34,838 bases of DNA from Desulfobulbaceae bacterium (GCA_015484845.1 WFUT01000150.1:1-34838); one strand, 5' to 3'; shown: positions 9,648-18,652, counted from the first letter of the stretch. Notes: generated from the letters alone by a model not told the origin. Translations and numbers: made by a program.

Positions 9648-10655
9648 ATGAGCGCGCAATCTTCCGCACCGCCCTGCCTGGTCATCGGCGGCAGCGGTTT
9701 CATCGGCAGCCACCTGGTGCAGGAGCTGCTCCGGCAGGGAAAGCCGGTCAGGGTCTTTGACCGGGCGGCCTTTCCCGGCGAGCTGGAGCTGCAGCCCGGG
9801 GAGATGGTGCAGGGCGATATCATGGACCGGCAGGGGCTGGTCCGCGCCATGCAGGACTGCGATATCGTCTTTCACCTGGCCGGCACCCCCATGCTCTGGG
9901 ATCGTGATCCCTCGGTCTTTGAACGGCTCAACCACCAGGGGACCCGCAACGTCGTGGCAGCGGTCCGGGAGGCCGGCAGCCGGCGGCTGGTCTTCACCAG
10001 CACCGAGTCCATCCTGGCGCCCACCAGGGGAGACCTGCCCGTGACCGAGGATGTCCGCCCCCGGCTGGAGGACATGCTGGGGCCCTACTGCCGCTCCAAG
10101 TTCCTGGCCGAGCAGGCCGTGTTCCGGGCAGCCGGGGAGGGCCTGGACGCCGTGGTCGTCTGTCCCACCCTGCCCATCGGCCCGGGCGACCGGAACCTGA
10201 CCCCGCCCGGCCGCATGGTGTCGGACTTTCTGCAGGGCAGGATTCCCGGCTACCTGGACTGCATGCTCAACTTTGCCGATGTGCGCGACATGGCCGTCTG
10301 GCACCAGCGGGCCGCGGAACGCGGCCGGAGCGGACGACGATACATCCTCTCGGGCTACAACCTCAAGATCATCGAGTTCTTCCAGTACCTGAGCCGCGAG
10401 AGCGGCCAGCCCTGTCCCCGCCTGCGGGTGCCCTGGATAGTGGCCCTGGCCTGGGCCTACCTGGAGGAGGCGGTCTGCCGTGTCACCGGCGGCCGGCCCA
10501 GGAGCTCGGTGACCGGGGTCAGGCTCTGCCGCCGCTCCATGGCCTTTGACGGCTCCTGGACCTGGCAGGCCCTGGGCCACCGGCCGCGGCCCCTGGAGGA
10601 ATCCATCCGCGATACCGTGGCCTGGCACCGGGCGCGCCTTGCCGGCAGGGCCTAG
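9648..10655 (+). CDS. hpnA: Hopanoid-associated NAD-dependent sugar epimerase/dehydratase
   Basis: This 335-residue extended short-chain dehydrogenase has the N-terminal NAD-binding GGSGFIG (residues 14-20), a TSTES serine region near 116-121, and the catalytic Y147-x3-K151 (YCRSK). Length and position in a hopanoid island fit HpnA, associated with processing of the hopanoid side chain; its exact reaction is not settled. Other extended SDRs (3-beta-hydroxysteroid dehydrogenase-like) are possible, which is notable for a sterol-like substrate. The ATG at 9648 puts the Rossmann strand near the N-terminus as usual, though no Shine-Dalgarno sequence is seen. Its stop codon and that of the convergent sulfotransferase-like gene share the four bases CTAG. 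Confidence 0.75.
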   Translation: MSAQSSAPPCLVIGGSGFIGSHLVQELLRQGKPVRVFDRAAFPGELELQPGEMVQGDIMDRQGLVRAMQDCDIVFHLAGTPMLWDRDPSVFERLNHQGTRNVVAAVREAGSRRLVFTSTESILAPTRGDLPVTEDVRPRLEDMLGPYCRSKFLAEQAVFRAAGEGLDAVVVCPTLPIGPGDRNLTPPGRMVSDFLQGRIPGYLDCMLNFADVRDMAVWHQRAAERGRSGRRYILSGYNLKIIEFFQYLSRESGQPCPRLRVPWIVALAWAYLEEAVCRVTGGRPRSSVTGVRLCRRSMAFDGSWTWQALGHRPRPLEESIRDTVAWHRARLAGRA

Positions 10656-11779
10656 CCGGAAAAGCCATATTCCTCGAAGATGGGCTGCAGCCGCCGGCGG
10701 ATCATCTCCCGGCCCAGGCCATACTGTTCCAGGGAATAGTGGTGCCTGCTTTTGTACTTCCTGGCCCTGCCCGTTTCCTCGACCAGCAGGGCGTCGAAAT
10801 CGGGCCGCACCTCCATGCCGAAGGCCTGGTAGATCCTGTGGACCGTGGCCCGGGGATCAGCGACAAGATCCTCGTACCGGACCTTGAGCAGCCGGTTGGC
10901 TGGAAAGTCCTTTTCCAGTTCATGCAGGTGCAGGTAGTAGTCACAGATCAGTTCGGCCAGCTCCCGGCAGGCGCGGTTGTCCTCCCGGGCCCGGGGGGCA
11001 AGGGTCTTCCAGGTCACCTCGAACATGGAGATCAGGGACGGGATCGACTCGTAGGGATGGCGGACCAGGTGGACGACGCGCATGTCCGGCAGCAGGGAGT
11101 GGATGGTGTCGAGACGGCCCGCGATGAGGGCCACCTTCTGCAGCAGGATCTTGTCCGGCCCGGTGGCGTAGAGATGCCGCTGCAGGCAGCTCCTGTAATA
11201 GGCCATCAGTTTTTTTCGTTCCCGCTCCGGCATCCGGTCGACAAAGACTGCCGCGTCCATCTCCCTGAAGAAGGGAAAGAGCAGCCCCAGCAGGGGGCTC
11301 AGCAGGGCGAACATGAAGAGCATCTCGTCTGATTCGGCCTTTTCCGGGCCGGTGCGGTGGATGGTCTCCCAGCCCTTGAAGCCCCGGTTGCTGATGACCG
11401 ACAGGATGCGGCGGCCCGGGCTGCCCAGCCGCCGGTCGATGGCCGCGCTCAGGCCGAAGAGCTTGTAGCAGGTGATGGCCGGAAAGATGGTGTGGTAGAG
11501 CTTGAACCAGGAGAACTGTTCATCCAGGGCCAGGAGGCGGTGGCTGAAGGTGGTGCCGCTGCGCGGGTTGCCGATGATGTAGAGGGGCGCGCGCAGGGGC
11601 TGGCTGCGAAAACCCGGGAACAGGACGTGGTCCAGCAACCGCATGGCCCAGACAAAGAGGCGCAGGACGAAAAAGGGCACCAGGAAGAGAACAACCAGGG
11701 TTGCATGCCGGGGCGAAAAGTATTTCCTGGAAAAGGAGAGCCGCAGCAGGGCAAACAATGTCGGGTAGTGAAGGTACAT
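10652..11779 (-). CDS. Sulfotransferase-family protein with N-terminal membrane segment
   Basis: This 375-residue protein has a hydrophobic segment at about residues 26-46, then a PAPS-binding P-loop (IIGNPRSGTTFSH, with NPRSGTT at 71-77). It also has the 3'-phosphate-binding motif VHLVRHPYESIPSL and a C-terminal RLLKVRYEDLVADP, all typical of PAPS-dependent sulfotransferases. These transfer sulfate from PAPS to hydroxyl or amino groups of lipids, sugars or proteins. Its place between hpnA and hpnL, on the opposite strand, raises the possibility of a lipid or hopanoid acceptor, but this is positional inference. No Shine-Dalgarno sequence precedes the ATG at 11779, so the start is less certain. 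PAPS synthesis genes are not in the window. Confidence 0.85.
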   Translation of the reverse strand: MYLHYPTLFALLRLSFSRKYFSPRHATLVVLFLVPFFVLRLFVWAMRLLDHVLFPGFRSQPLRAPLYIIGNPRSGTTFSHRLLALDEQFSWFKLYHTIFPAITCYKLFGLSAAIDRRLGSPGRRILSVISNRGFKGWETIHRTGPEKAESDEMLFMFALLSPLLGLLFPFFREMDAAVFVDRMPERERKKLMAYYRSCLQRHLYATGPDKILLQKVALIAGRLDTIHSLLPDMRVVHLVRHPYESIPSLISMFEVTWKTLAPRAREDNRACRELAELICDYYLHLHELEKDFPANRLLKVRYEDLVADPRATVHRIYQAFGMEVRPDFDALLVEETGRARKYKSRHHYSLEQYGLGREMIRRRLQPIFEEYGFSG

Positions 11780-12188
11780 GATCGTTATTTCGGAAGAAGA
11801 GGACAGGTTCCGGGCCGGCGTCTGCCTGCAGCGGTCATCCCGGTCCGGGGGCGTTGCCTGTTTGCATTGTCCGGCCTGCCACGCGCCGCGGGCAGCCGTC
11901 TGCGCACGTACCGGCCGTGCCGGTATCGCCGCTGCTGACCAGGGAATATGGCCGCAAACAGGGGAGCCGTCAAGGGCGGGGGAGGTCCGGGGATCATTTT
12001 TCCCGGCTTCTGCACCGGGCCGGGCGCAGACCCGACAGGCGCGCAGGGCCGGCACGGGCAGCGAGGAAAATGGCCGGCAGCCGTGCCGTGACACCCTGGC
12101 GCGGTGTGCACGAGGTTGAAAGAAACGATGCCACCAGGCCCGGCCCCGGTTGGTGCTGGTCGGCCGGAATCGTTTGGAACAGTAGGAG
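11780..12188. other. Divergent intergenic region between the sulfotransferase-like gene and hpnL
   Basis: About 409 bp of G/C-rich sequence without a convincing gene. It contains a perfect hairpin at 11909-11925 (TACCGGC, loop CGT, GCCGGTA), about 130 bp upstream of the sulfotransferase-like ATG. No good -35/-10 pair was found on either strand. Confidence 0.55.
11909..11925. repeat. Perfect 7-bp inverted repeat
   Basis: TACCGGC at 11909-11915 and GCCGGTA at 11919-11925 are separated by three bases. It could be an operator or a leader hairpin of the sulfotransferase-like gene; there is no T tract for a terminator. Confidence 0.45.
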
Positions 12189-13172
12189 ATGACAGGGAAA
12201 ATACGCGCCACCACCATTGCCGGCACCCTGCTGGGGCTGGCCCTGCTCGCCTGGCTCCTGGCCCGGGCCGGGGTCGGGGAGATCGTTGCCGTCTTCTCCC
12301 TGGTCGGCTGGAACCTGCTCTGGCTGGCCGCCTACCGCACCCTCCCCATCCTGGTCGATGCCCGGGGCTGGCGGCAGCTCTTCTCCCGCCGCACAAGGCC
12401 GCGGTTCAGGGACCTGGCCCTGGCCCGCTGGGTGGCGGAGTCGGTCAATACCCTCTTTCCCGTCGGCCAGGTGGGCGGGCACATCATCCGCGCCCGCCTG
12501 GTCAGCAGGATCGACCGCTCGGCCGGCGAGGCCGGCGGCACGGTGATGGTGGATTTCACCATCGGCCTGCTTACCCAGGCCCTGTTCACCCTGCTCGGCC
12601 TTGCCCTGCTCCTGGGAGAGGCCGGCCTGAGCCGGGAGACCTCGGGGATATTCATCGGCCTTGTCGTGGCCCTGGTCGTGCTCTGCTGTTTTTTCCTGAG
12701 CCAGAAGGCCGGGCTGTTCGGCTTCGTGGCCCGGAAGATGGGCCGGCTCCTGAAGGAGGAACGCTTCACCTCCCTGGCCAGCAGCGCCCGCGACCTGGAT
12801 GCCCGCATCAACGAGATCTACGGCCGCAGGTCGCAGCTCCTGGTCTGCCTGCTCTGGCGGCTGCTGGGCTGGATCAGCAAGTCCGGGGAAAACTGGCTGT
12901 TTTTTTATTTTTCCGGCGCCCGCCTGACCCTGGCCCAGGCCATCGTCCTCGAGAGCATCGCCACCGCCTTTCGCAGCGCCGCCTTTGTCGTCCCCGGCGG
13001 CCTCGGGGTCCAGGACGGCGGCCTGCTCCTGGTCGGTTCCCTGCTCGGCCTTGCCCCGCAGGAGCTCATGGCCCTGGCCCTGGCCAAGCGGTTCCGTGAG
13101 CTGGCCGTCGGCCTGCCGGGCCTTGCCTGGTGGGCCAGGGCCGAGGCCGGGGGGCATGGGCGGGACGGCTGA
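12189..13172 (+). CDS. hpnL: Hopanoid-associated membrane protein HpnL (LPG synthase TM family)
   Basis: This 327-residue integral membrane protein has about seven hydrophobic segments and signatures of the lysylphosphatidylglycerol-synthase TM / flippase-like family. These are NTLFPVGQVGGHIIRARLV near residues 91-109 and AAFVVPGGLGVQDGGLLL near 263-280. HpnL belongs to this family and usually lies beside hpnN and hpnM; a role in hopanoid or lipid translocation is suspected but unproven. The ATG at 12189 follows directly on AGGAG, closer than ideal. The 3' end is 88 bp before hpnN on the same strand, so the two are probably one transcript. Confidence 0.85.
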   Translation: MTGKIRATTIAGTLLGLALLAWLLARAGVGEIVAVFSLVGWNLLWLAAYRTLPILVDARGWRQLFSRRTRPRFRDLALARWVAESVNTLFPVGQVGGHIIRARLVSRIDRSAGEAGGTVMVDFTIGLLTQALFTLLGLALLLGEAGLSRETSGIFIGLVVALVVLCCFFLSQKAGLFGFVARKMGRLLKEERFTSLASSARDLDARINEIYGRRSQLLVCLLWRLLGWISKSGENWLFFYFSGARLTLAQAIVLESIATAFRSAAFVVPGGLGVQDGGLLLVGSLLGLAPQELMALALAKRFRELAVGLPGLAWWARAEAGGHGRDG

Positions 13173-13260
13173 GGGCCGGCCGCGGCTTCTGGTGGAACCG
13201 TGAATCGCCTGCCCGTGGAACGGTCTCCGGAATGTGAACCTCTCCTTCGGTACCAAGTAT

Positions 13261-15909
13261 ATGCTGAAATGCCTGCGAGACAACAGACCCTGCCTGCCGG
13301 TCCGGTGGGTGCGGTGGGTGCTGCGGCACGGACCTGTCCTGCTCCTGCTGACCCTCTGCGGCACCGGGGTGCTGCTCTATTTCACGGTCCGCAATTTCCG
13401 GATCAACACCGATCTCACCGAGATGATCTCGGCGAAACTCTCCTTTCGCCGGGACGTGCAGAAGTTCCACCGGGAGTTCCCGCAGCTGGTCGGCAACGTG
13501 GTCGTGGTGGTGCAGGGCGACTCGCCGGAACAGGCCCGCCAGGCCAGGAACCTGCTCGCCGGCCGGCTGGCAAAGGAGAACACGCTCTTTCGCTCGGTCT
13601 ATGCGCCGGGTGCCGGTCCTTTTTTTGCCCGCAACGGCCTGCTCTACCTCGGCCGGGACAGGCTGGAGGAACTGGGGGACAGGCTGGCGGAGATGCAGCC
13701 CTTCCTGGCGCTCCTGTCGCGGGACTTTTCCCTGTCAGGACTCTTCAAGGTGCTCACCGACCTCGTGGAGCAGAAGGATATCTCCCTGTCTGAAAACGAC
13801 CGGATTCTCGTGCTCTTCGACCGGCTGGCGCGGGTGTTCTCCGCGGTCGGTGCCGGCAGGAGCGCCCACATGGACTGGCAGTCCCTGGTCATGACCGGCC
13901 GCGCCGGCCGGGGGGAGCAGCAGTTCATCCTCCTGCAGCCGGCCGGCGGTGGCAGGGGCAACCCGGTCAAGCGGGCAGTACAGGCCATCCACCGCGCGGC
14001 GGATGACCTGCACCTTGCCGACCGTTTCGGCACCAGGATCAGTATCACCGGCAAGCCGGTGATCAACTGGGAAGACCTGCGGAGCGTTCGGCGCGACATC
14101 ACCATCGCCTCGCTGGTCTCCTTTGTCCTGGTCGGCATCGTCCTCTACCTGGGGCTGGGCTCCATGCGGCTGGTACTGGCCGGTCTTTTCACCCTGGTGG
14201 TGGGGCTTGCCTGGACCATCGGCTTCGCCATCCTGGTGGTGGGCCAGCTCAACATGATCTCGGTCACCTTCGTGGTCCTCTTCATCGGCCTGGGCATCGA
14301 CTACGGCATCCAGATCTTTCTCCGCTACAAGGAGCTGCTCATCCACGGCCGGCCGCACATGGACGCCATCGCCGAGGCGGTCTCCGCCACCGCCAACAGC
14401 CTGCTCCTGTGCGCCATATCGACGGCCATCGGTTTTTATGCCTTTGTGCCCACGGCCTATGTCGGGGCCTCGGAGCTGGGTATCATCTCCGGTACCGGCA
14501 TGTTTCTCATCTTCCTGGCCTCCATCACCGTGCTGCCGGCCCTCATGGCCCTGCTGCCGGAGCAGAAGAGACAGGCCCTGCCCCTGGCCATGGGAGGGAC
14601 CGTCGCCCGATGGCTGACCCGTTACCCGCGGCCCATCCTGGCCATGGCCGGGGCGGCGCTGGTGGGGTCGCTGCTGCTCCTGCCGCGCATCACCTTTGAC
14701 ACCAATCCCTTTCACATGTCGGACCAGGGAGCGCCGGCGGTGCGGGCCGCCATGCGCCTCTTTGCCGGTGAACGGACCACGCCCTGGACCATCTCGGTCC
14801 TGGCCCCGGACCGGCGGCAGGCCCGGCAGCTTGCCAGGCGGCTGAAGGCCCTGCCCGAGGTCGGCTCGGCCATCACCATTGATGATTTTGTCCCGGCGCA
14901 CCAGGAGGAGAAACTGGCCCAGATCGAGGACATGGCCCTGACCATGCCGCCGGCCCCGGTCACCGGCAGCGCACCGGCTCCGCAGCGCTACCAGCGGGAC
15001 CGCGCGGCGCTGCTCGCCCTGGGCAGGGCCCTGGATCGGCGCCTGGCAGCGGGAGGAATGGAGCGCCGGGTGCAGGAGAAGATGGCCGCCCTGGCCGCCG
15101 GCGTGCACGGGATCGAACAACAGCTTACCGGCGCAGACCGGGAGAAGCAGGTCTTTGACCGGCTCGAGCAGGCCCTGCTGCCCGATCTCGGCGCCCTTAT
15201 CCGGCGACTGAACCGGTTGATGGCGGCCAGGCCGGTCACCCTGGCGGATTTACCACCTGAGCTTGTCAGGCGCTACGTCTCGGCCGACCACCACTACCGC
15301 ATCCAGGTCTTTCCCAGCCGCGATCTCAGGGACCGGCGCAACCTGGAGCAGTTTGTCAGCGCCGTCACCGCCATCGCCCCCCATGCCACGGACCAGCCGG
15401 TGACCATTCTCAGGGCGGGCCAGACCATCGTCAGGGCCTTTCGCAACGCCTCGATCCTGGCCTTTGTCCTGATCGCACTCTTCCTGCGCCTGACCATGCG
15501 CACCTGGACCGAGGTGCTCCTGGTGGTGGCGCCGCTCGTCCTCGCCCTCTGCTACACCGCGGCGGCAGCGGTGCTGCTGGCCATCCCGTTCAATTTTGCC
15601 AACATCATCGTTGTGCCGCTCCTGCTGGGCATCGGGGTCGATGCCGGTATCCATGTCCTGCACAGGGTGCGGGAGGTGCACGGCCGGACCATCCACGTCC
15701 TGGAGACCAGCACGGCCCGGGCCGTGCTCTTCAGCTCCCTGACCACGGTGATGAGCTTCGGCACCCTGTCCTTCATGCACCATGCAGGGACGGCCAGCAT
15801 GGGCAAGCTGCTCACCCTGAGCGTCACCATGATGATCATCTGTACCCTGATCGTCCTGCCCGCCTGGCTGGAGCTGTTCAACCCGTTTACGGCCAGGGAA
15901 AAGGAATGA
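13261..15909 (+). CDS. hpnN: Hopanoid transporter HpnN (RND superfamily)
   Basis: This protein of about 882 residues is an MMPL/RND-type exporter. It has two repeats, each with one membrane helix, a large periplasmic domain and a block of five or six helices. The first block includes FVVLFIGLGIDYGIQIFLRYKE and the second NIIVVPLLLGIGVDAGIHVLHR, the paired GxGxDxG motifs of the proton-relay helices. HpnN is known in Rhodopseudomonas and Burkholderia to move hopanoids to the outer membrane. ATG 13261 is used here; an in-frame GTG at 13234 would add nine residues, and neither has a clear Shine-Dalgarno sequence. It lies downstream of hpnL and converges on hpnM. Confidence 0.92.
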   Translation: MLKCLRDNRPCLPVRWVRWVLRHGPVLLLLTLCGTGVLLYFTVRNFRINTDLTEMISAKLSFRRDVQKFHREFPQLVGNVVVVVQGDSPEQARQARNLLAGRLAKENTLFRSVYAPGAGPFFARNGLLYLGRDRLEELGDRLAEMQPFLALLSRDFSLSGLFKVLTDLVEQKDISLSENDRILVLFDRLARVFSAVGAGRSAHMDWQSLVMTGRAGRGEQQFILLQPAGGGRGNPVKRAVQAIHRAADDLHLADRFGTRISITGKPVINWEDLRSVRRDITIASLVSFVLVGIVLYLGLGSMRLVLAGLFTLVVGLAWTIGFAILVVGQLNMISVTFVVLFIGLGIDYGIQIFLRYKELLIHGRPHMDAIAEAVSATANSLLLCAISTAIGFYAFVPTAYVGASELGIISGTGMFLIFLASITVLPALMALLPEQKRQALPLAMGGTVARWLTRYPRPILAMAGAALVGSLLLLPRITFDTNPFHMSDQGAPAVRAAMRLFAGERTTPWTISVLAPDRRQARQLARRLKALPEVGSAITIDDFVPAHQEEKLAQIEDMALTMPPAPVTGSAPAPQRYQRDRAALLALGRALDRRLAAGGMERRVQEKMAALAAGVHGIEQQLTGADREKQVFDRLEQALLPDLGALIRRLNRLMAARPVTLADLPPELVRRYVSADHHYRIQVFPSRDLRDRRNLEQFVSAVTAIAPHATDQPVTILRAGQTIVRAFRNASILAFVLIALFLRLTMRTWTEVLLVVAPLVLALCYTAAAAVLLAIPFNFANIIVVPLLLGIGVDAGIHVLHRVREVHGRTIHVLETSTARAVLFSSLTTVMSFGTLSFMHHAGTASMGKLLTLSVTMMIICTLIVLPAWLELFNPFTAREKE

Positions 15910-15944
15910 CGGCTTGCCGGGGGCCAGGGGCCGCTGCGGCGGGA

Positions 15945-15965
15945 AACGGCTCAGCCGTTGTTTTC
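15945..15965 (+). terminator. Weak candidate terminator after hpnN
   Basis: The hairpin AACGGC-TCA-GCCGTT (15945-15959) is followed by GTTTTC, 36 bp after the hpnN stop. The loop contains the stop codon of the convergent hpnM. The short T run makes termination uncertain. Confidence 0.35.
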
Positions 15966-16568
15966 GAGCTTGCTGATCTTTTTGTCCAGGATGCCGAGCA
16001 GGCCGCTGATCCCGTCCTTCCTGAGCACGGACTTGAACTGGGACCTGGTCAGGGCCAGCTGGCTGACGCCCTCCACCTGGATGTCAATGATCATCCACCT
16101 GTCATTGTGGCGGAGCAGCAGGTAGGTGAGATCACGGGGCTTCTTTTCCGGCCGGGTGATGCGGCAGGTCACCTTGACGAACCTGTCCCGGACAGGACGG
16201 CTGTCGATGATGGTGAACCGCTGGCCCTTGTAGTGGGCGAACCGCCTGGCATAGGTGCCCACCGACCAGGTGATGTACTTGGTCAGCAGTTCCTTCTGCT
16301 GGGCCGGTTCCAGTTTCTTCCAGAAGGAGCCGGTGGATTTCCTGACCATGAATTCGTAGAAGAAGGAGTTGCGCATCACCGGTTCGAGCAGGGCATAGCG
16401 CCCCTTGAACCCGAGGCTTTCCCCTTTTTTCATGCAGGTGAGCAGGGTGGAGTTCAGGGTCTCGATGACCCGGGTCGCCTCGCCGACGGCAGCGTCCTGC
16501 CCGGCCCGGCAGGGGATTGTCATGGCAAGGGCGAGGAAAACGACAGGAAGGAAAAGAGCATGCTTCAT
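15951..16568 (-). CDS. hpnM: Hopanoid-associated MlaC/Ttg2D-family periplasmic protein HpnM
   Basis: This 205-residue protein has a signal peptide (hydrophobic core at about residues 5-17, cleavage near CRA-GQ at 22) followed by an MlaC/toluene-tolerance domain. Family features include YALLEPVMRNSFFYEFMVRK, TYARRFAHYKGQRFTIID and RHNDRWMIIDIQVEGVS. MlaC-type proteins carry lipids across the periplasm; HpnM is the hopanoid-cluster member and presumably works with HpnN. The ATG at 16568 has AGGA 9 bp upstream. It is transcribed towards hpnN, with 41 bp between the two stop codons. Confidence 0.9.
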   Translation of the reverse strand: MKHALFLPVVFLALAMTIPCRAGQDAAVGEATRVIETLNSTLLTCMKKGESLGFKGRYALLEPVMRNSFFYEFMVRKSTGSFWKKLEPAQQKELLTKYITWSVGTYARRFAHYKGQRFTIIDSRPVRDRFVKVTCRITRPEKKPRDLTYLLLRHNDRWMIIDIQVEGVSQLALTRSQFKSVLRKDGISGLLGILDKKISKLENNG

Positions 16569-16611
16569 GGTTCGGGTCCTGTTATGTTCAGCCACGCGCC
16601 GGGCTGATTTT

Positions 16612-16620
16612 TTTATACCA
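16612..16620 (-). promoter_or_regulatory. Candidate extended -10 promoter for hpnM
   Basis: On the minus strand the sequence reads TGGTATAAA, an extended -10 element with TATAAA at 16612-16617. It would place the start of transcription about 37 nt before the hpnM ATG. No -35 box is seen at the usual distance. Confidence 0.4.
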
Positions 16621-16729
16621 ATATTGCAGTGTATGGGGTACATCAGCAGAATGATTCTCAGTGGCTGCCGCCGGCCCGGTACGGGCGGGAGCCGGGATGC
16701 GGACCGGTCTGCGTCCGCGGCCGTCTCCG

Positions 16730-16774
16730 GCCCTTGGGGCGCCGCAACCCCGGTAAAATTGCCAAGTGCAGGAT
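16730..16774 (+). repeat. Structured dispersed repeat, copy 2 (diverged), upstream of ispH
   Basis: Forty-five bases align without gaps to positions 25-69 of the window at about 37 of 45. The best conserved block is AAAATTGCCAA, one variable base, TGCAGGAT. The outer CCTGC arm is lost, and hairpin A is replaced by a possible GGGG/CCCC pairing. It ends 30 bp before the ispH ATG, in the same orientation as that gene. Confidence 0.6.
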
Positions 16775-16804
16775 TCAGGAACAAAAAAATACGACGGAAG
16801 AACG

Positions 16805-17743
16805 ATGGAAATAATTCTTGCCAAACCGCGCGGTTTCTGTGCCGGCGTCAACAGGGCCATCGCCATTGTCAACGAGGCCCTGCGGCGATACGGGGCCCCG
16901 GTATACGTGCTGCACGAGATTGTCCATAACACCTATGTCGTCAACAGCCTCGCGGACAAGGGAGCGGTCTTTGTCAGGTCCCTGGACGATATTCCCACCG
17001 GTTCGGTCACCATCTTCAGCGCCCACGGCGTCTCCCGGGCTGTGGAGGAGCAGGCCCGTTCCCTGGGGTTGCATGTTATCGACGCCACCTGTCCACTGGT
17101 GACAAGGGTACACCGTCGTGTGGCCAGGCTCAATAAAATTGGTTACGACGTGCTCATTATCGGGCACAGGCGCCACCCCGAGGTGGAGGGCACCTGCGGC
17201 AGGGCCGTGGGCCGGGTCCATGTCATCTCCAATGGTGACGACGTGGCAGAGCTCCGGGTCGCGGACCGCAACCGGGTGGGCTATGTCACCCAGACCACGC
17301 TGAGCATGGACGATGCCGCGCTGCTGATCGGCCTGCTCAAGGAGAAGTTCCCGGAAATCGATATTCCGGACCGGACCGATATCTGTTATGCTACCCAGAA
17401 CCGCCAGACCGCGGTCCGCGAGCTTGCCGGCCGTGTTGACCTCTTCCTGGTCGTGGGGTCAAGGAACAGTTCCAATTCCAACCGGCTGCGCGAGGTGGCG
17501 GCAAAGCAGGGCGTCCGGGCCTATCTCATCGACAGCCGGGAGGAGATCGACCCTGCCTGGCTGGAAGGCGTGCGCCGGGTGGGCATCACCGCCGGCGCAT
17601 CGGCGCCCGAGGTCCTGGTTGAAGAGGTCGTTGACTGGTTGAAGAAACGGCAGCCGTCCACGGTGCAGGAGATGGACGGCCCGGTGGAGAACACCAGGTT
17701 CAAGCTGCCCGAACTGCCGGATTTCGCCCTGCAGGAAACATGA
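16805..17743 (+). CDS. ispH: 4-hydroxy-3-methylbut-2-enyl diphosphate reductase
   Basis: This 312-residue iron-sulfur enzyme performs the last MEP-pathway step, reducing HMBPP to IPP and DMAPP. The three cluster cysteines are C12 (GFCAGV), C96 (DATCPLV) and C194 (ICYATQNRQ). The catalytic glutamate E126 (HPEVEGT), the histidines H41, H74 and H124, and the SNSNRL signature are all present. The length matches the family. The ATG at 16805 has GGAAG about 5 bp upstream. It supplies isoprenoid units for squalene and hopanoids and is placed three bases before the DUF116 gene, which shows a shared transcript. A diverged copy of the 53-bp repeat lies immediately upstream. Confidence 0.96.
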   Translation: MEIILAKPRGFCAGVNRAIAIVNEALRRYGAPVYVLHEIVHNTYVVNSLADKGAVFVRSLDDIPTGSVTIFSAHGVSRAVEEQARSLGLHVIDATCPLVTRVHRRVARLNKIGYDVLIIGHRRHPEVEGTCGRAVGRVHVISNGDDVAELRVADRNRVGYVTQTTLSMDDAALLIGLLKEKFPEIDIPDRTDICYATQNRQTAVRELAGRVDLFLVVGSRNSSNSNRLREVAAKQGVRAYLIDSREEIDPAWLEGVRRVGITAGASAPEVLVEEVVDWLKKRQPSTVQEMDGPVENTRFKLPELPDFALQET

Positions 17744-17746
17744 ACG

Positions 17747-18652
17747 ATGAAAGAACTCAAACTCACCACGGTCCAGGAATTTGACCGGGAGGACCTGGAG
17801 GCGGGCAAGGCCAAGAAGCGCCTGTTCATCGGCCTGGTGGCCGCCGCCGGCACCGCGGTCACCCTGTTTCTGGTCCTGGTCCTGGTCCTGCCGATCATCG
17901 GCCTGCGCAATATCCATCCCTGGGCGCCCTATATCTTCAGTGTCCTGGTCGGCAGCCTGATCCTGCTGGTGGTCTGGGCCACGGTGGGCCTGGTGCTCAG
18001 CATCCTGTTCGGCCGCTCGCTCCTGCTTTTTTCCAGGATGCGGGGCCTGACCATCAAGCTCTTCCTGCCCCTGATGATCCTGGTCGGCAAGCTGCTGGGC
18101 ATACCCAAGGACCGGATCCGTTCCTCGTTCGTCAAGGTCAACAATGACCTGGTGGGCAGGACCGACAAGCGGTTCAAGCCCGGCGAGCTGCTCCTGCTCA
18201 TGCCGCACTGCCTGCAGAACTCCAGGTGCAAGATGCGCCTTACCTACTCGATCCACAACTGCAAGCGGTGCGGCAAGTGCCCCATTGACAGCCTGATCGG
18301 CCTCAGCGAACGCTACGGCATCCACCTGGCCATTGCCACCGGCGGCACCATTGCCCGCCGGATCGTGGTCCAGCGCCGGCCCAGGATGATCCTGGCCGTG
18401 GCCTGTGAGCGGGACCTGGCCAGCGGCATCCAGGATACCTATCCCCTGCCGGTGTTCGGGGTCCTCAATTTCCGGCCGCACGGCCCCTGCCTGGACACCA
18501 ATGTGCCCCTCGACGTCCTGGAACAGGCCATCCGCAGGTTCATGGATCCCCGCTGGTACCCGGAAAACCGGCCCGTGGACCTGGACAAGATGCGCCTGGT
18601 CAAGGGCGGCGGCCAGTCGGGCCGGGAAAAGAAGACGACCCGGGCCGGCTAG
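17747..18652 (+). CDS. DUF116 membrane protein with cysteine cluster
   Basis: This 301-residue protein has two or three membrane segments (about residues 26-50, 62-88 and 101-118) followed by a soluble DUF116 domain. Seven cysteines stand out: C155, C161, C172, C175, C178, C220 and C248, including HNCKRCGKCP. These suggest an iron-sulfur or metal site. DUF116 proteins are widespread in anaerobes, but function is not established. It begins 3 bp after the ispH stop codon, so it is translationally linked to that iron-sulfur enzyme. The 3' region runs 260 bp to hpnH. Confidence 0.88.
   Translation: MKELKLTTVQEFDREDLEAGKAKKRLFIGLVAAAGTAVTLFLVLVLVLPIIGLRNIHPWAPYIFSVLVGSLILLVVWATVGLVLSILFGRSLLLFSRMRGLTIKLFLPLMILVGKLLGIPKDRIRSSFVKVNNDLVGRTDKRFKPGELLLLMPHCLQNSRCKMRLTYSIHNCKRCGKCPIDSLIGLSERYGIHLAIATGGTIARRIVVQRRPRMILAVACERDLASGIQDTYPLPVFGVLNFRPHGPCLDTNVPLDVLEQAIRRFMDPRWYPENRPVDLDKMRLVKGGGQSGREKKTTRAG

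Noticed and set aside
11780-12188. Open frames running through the gap between the sulfotransferase-like gene and hpnL
   Set aside because: They are upstream extensions or antisense frames of neighbouring genes, with Arg/Pro/Gly-rich translations and no ribosome-binding sites.
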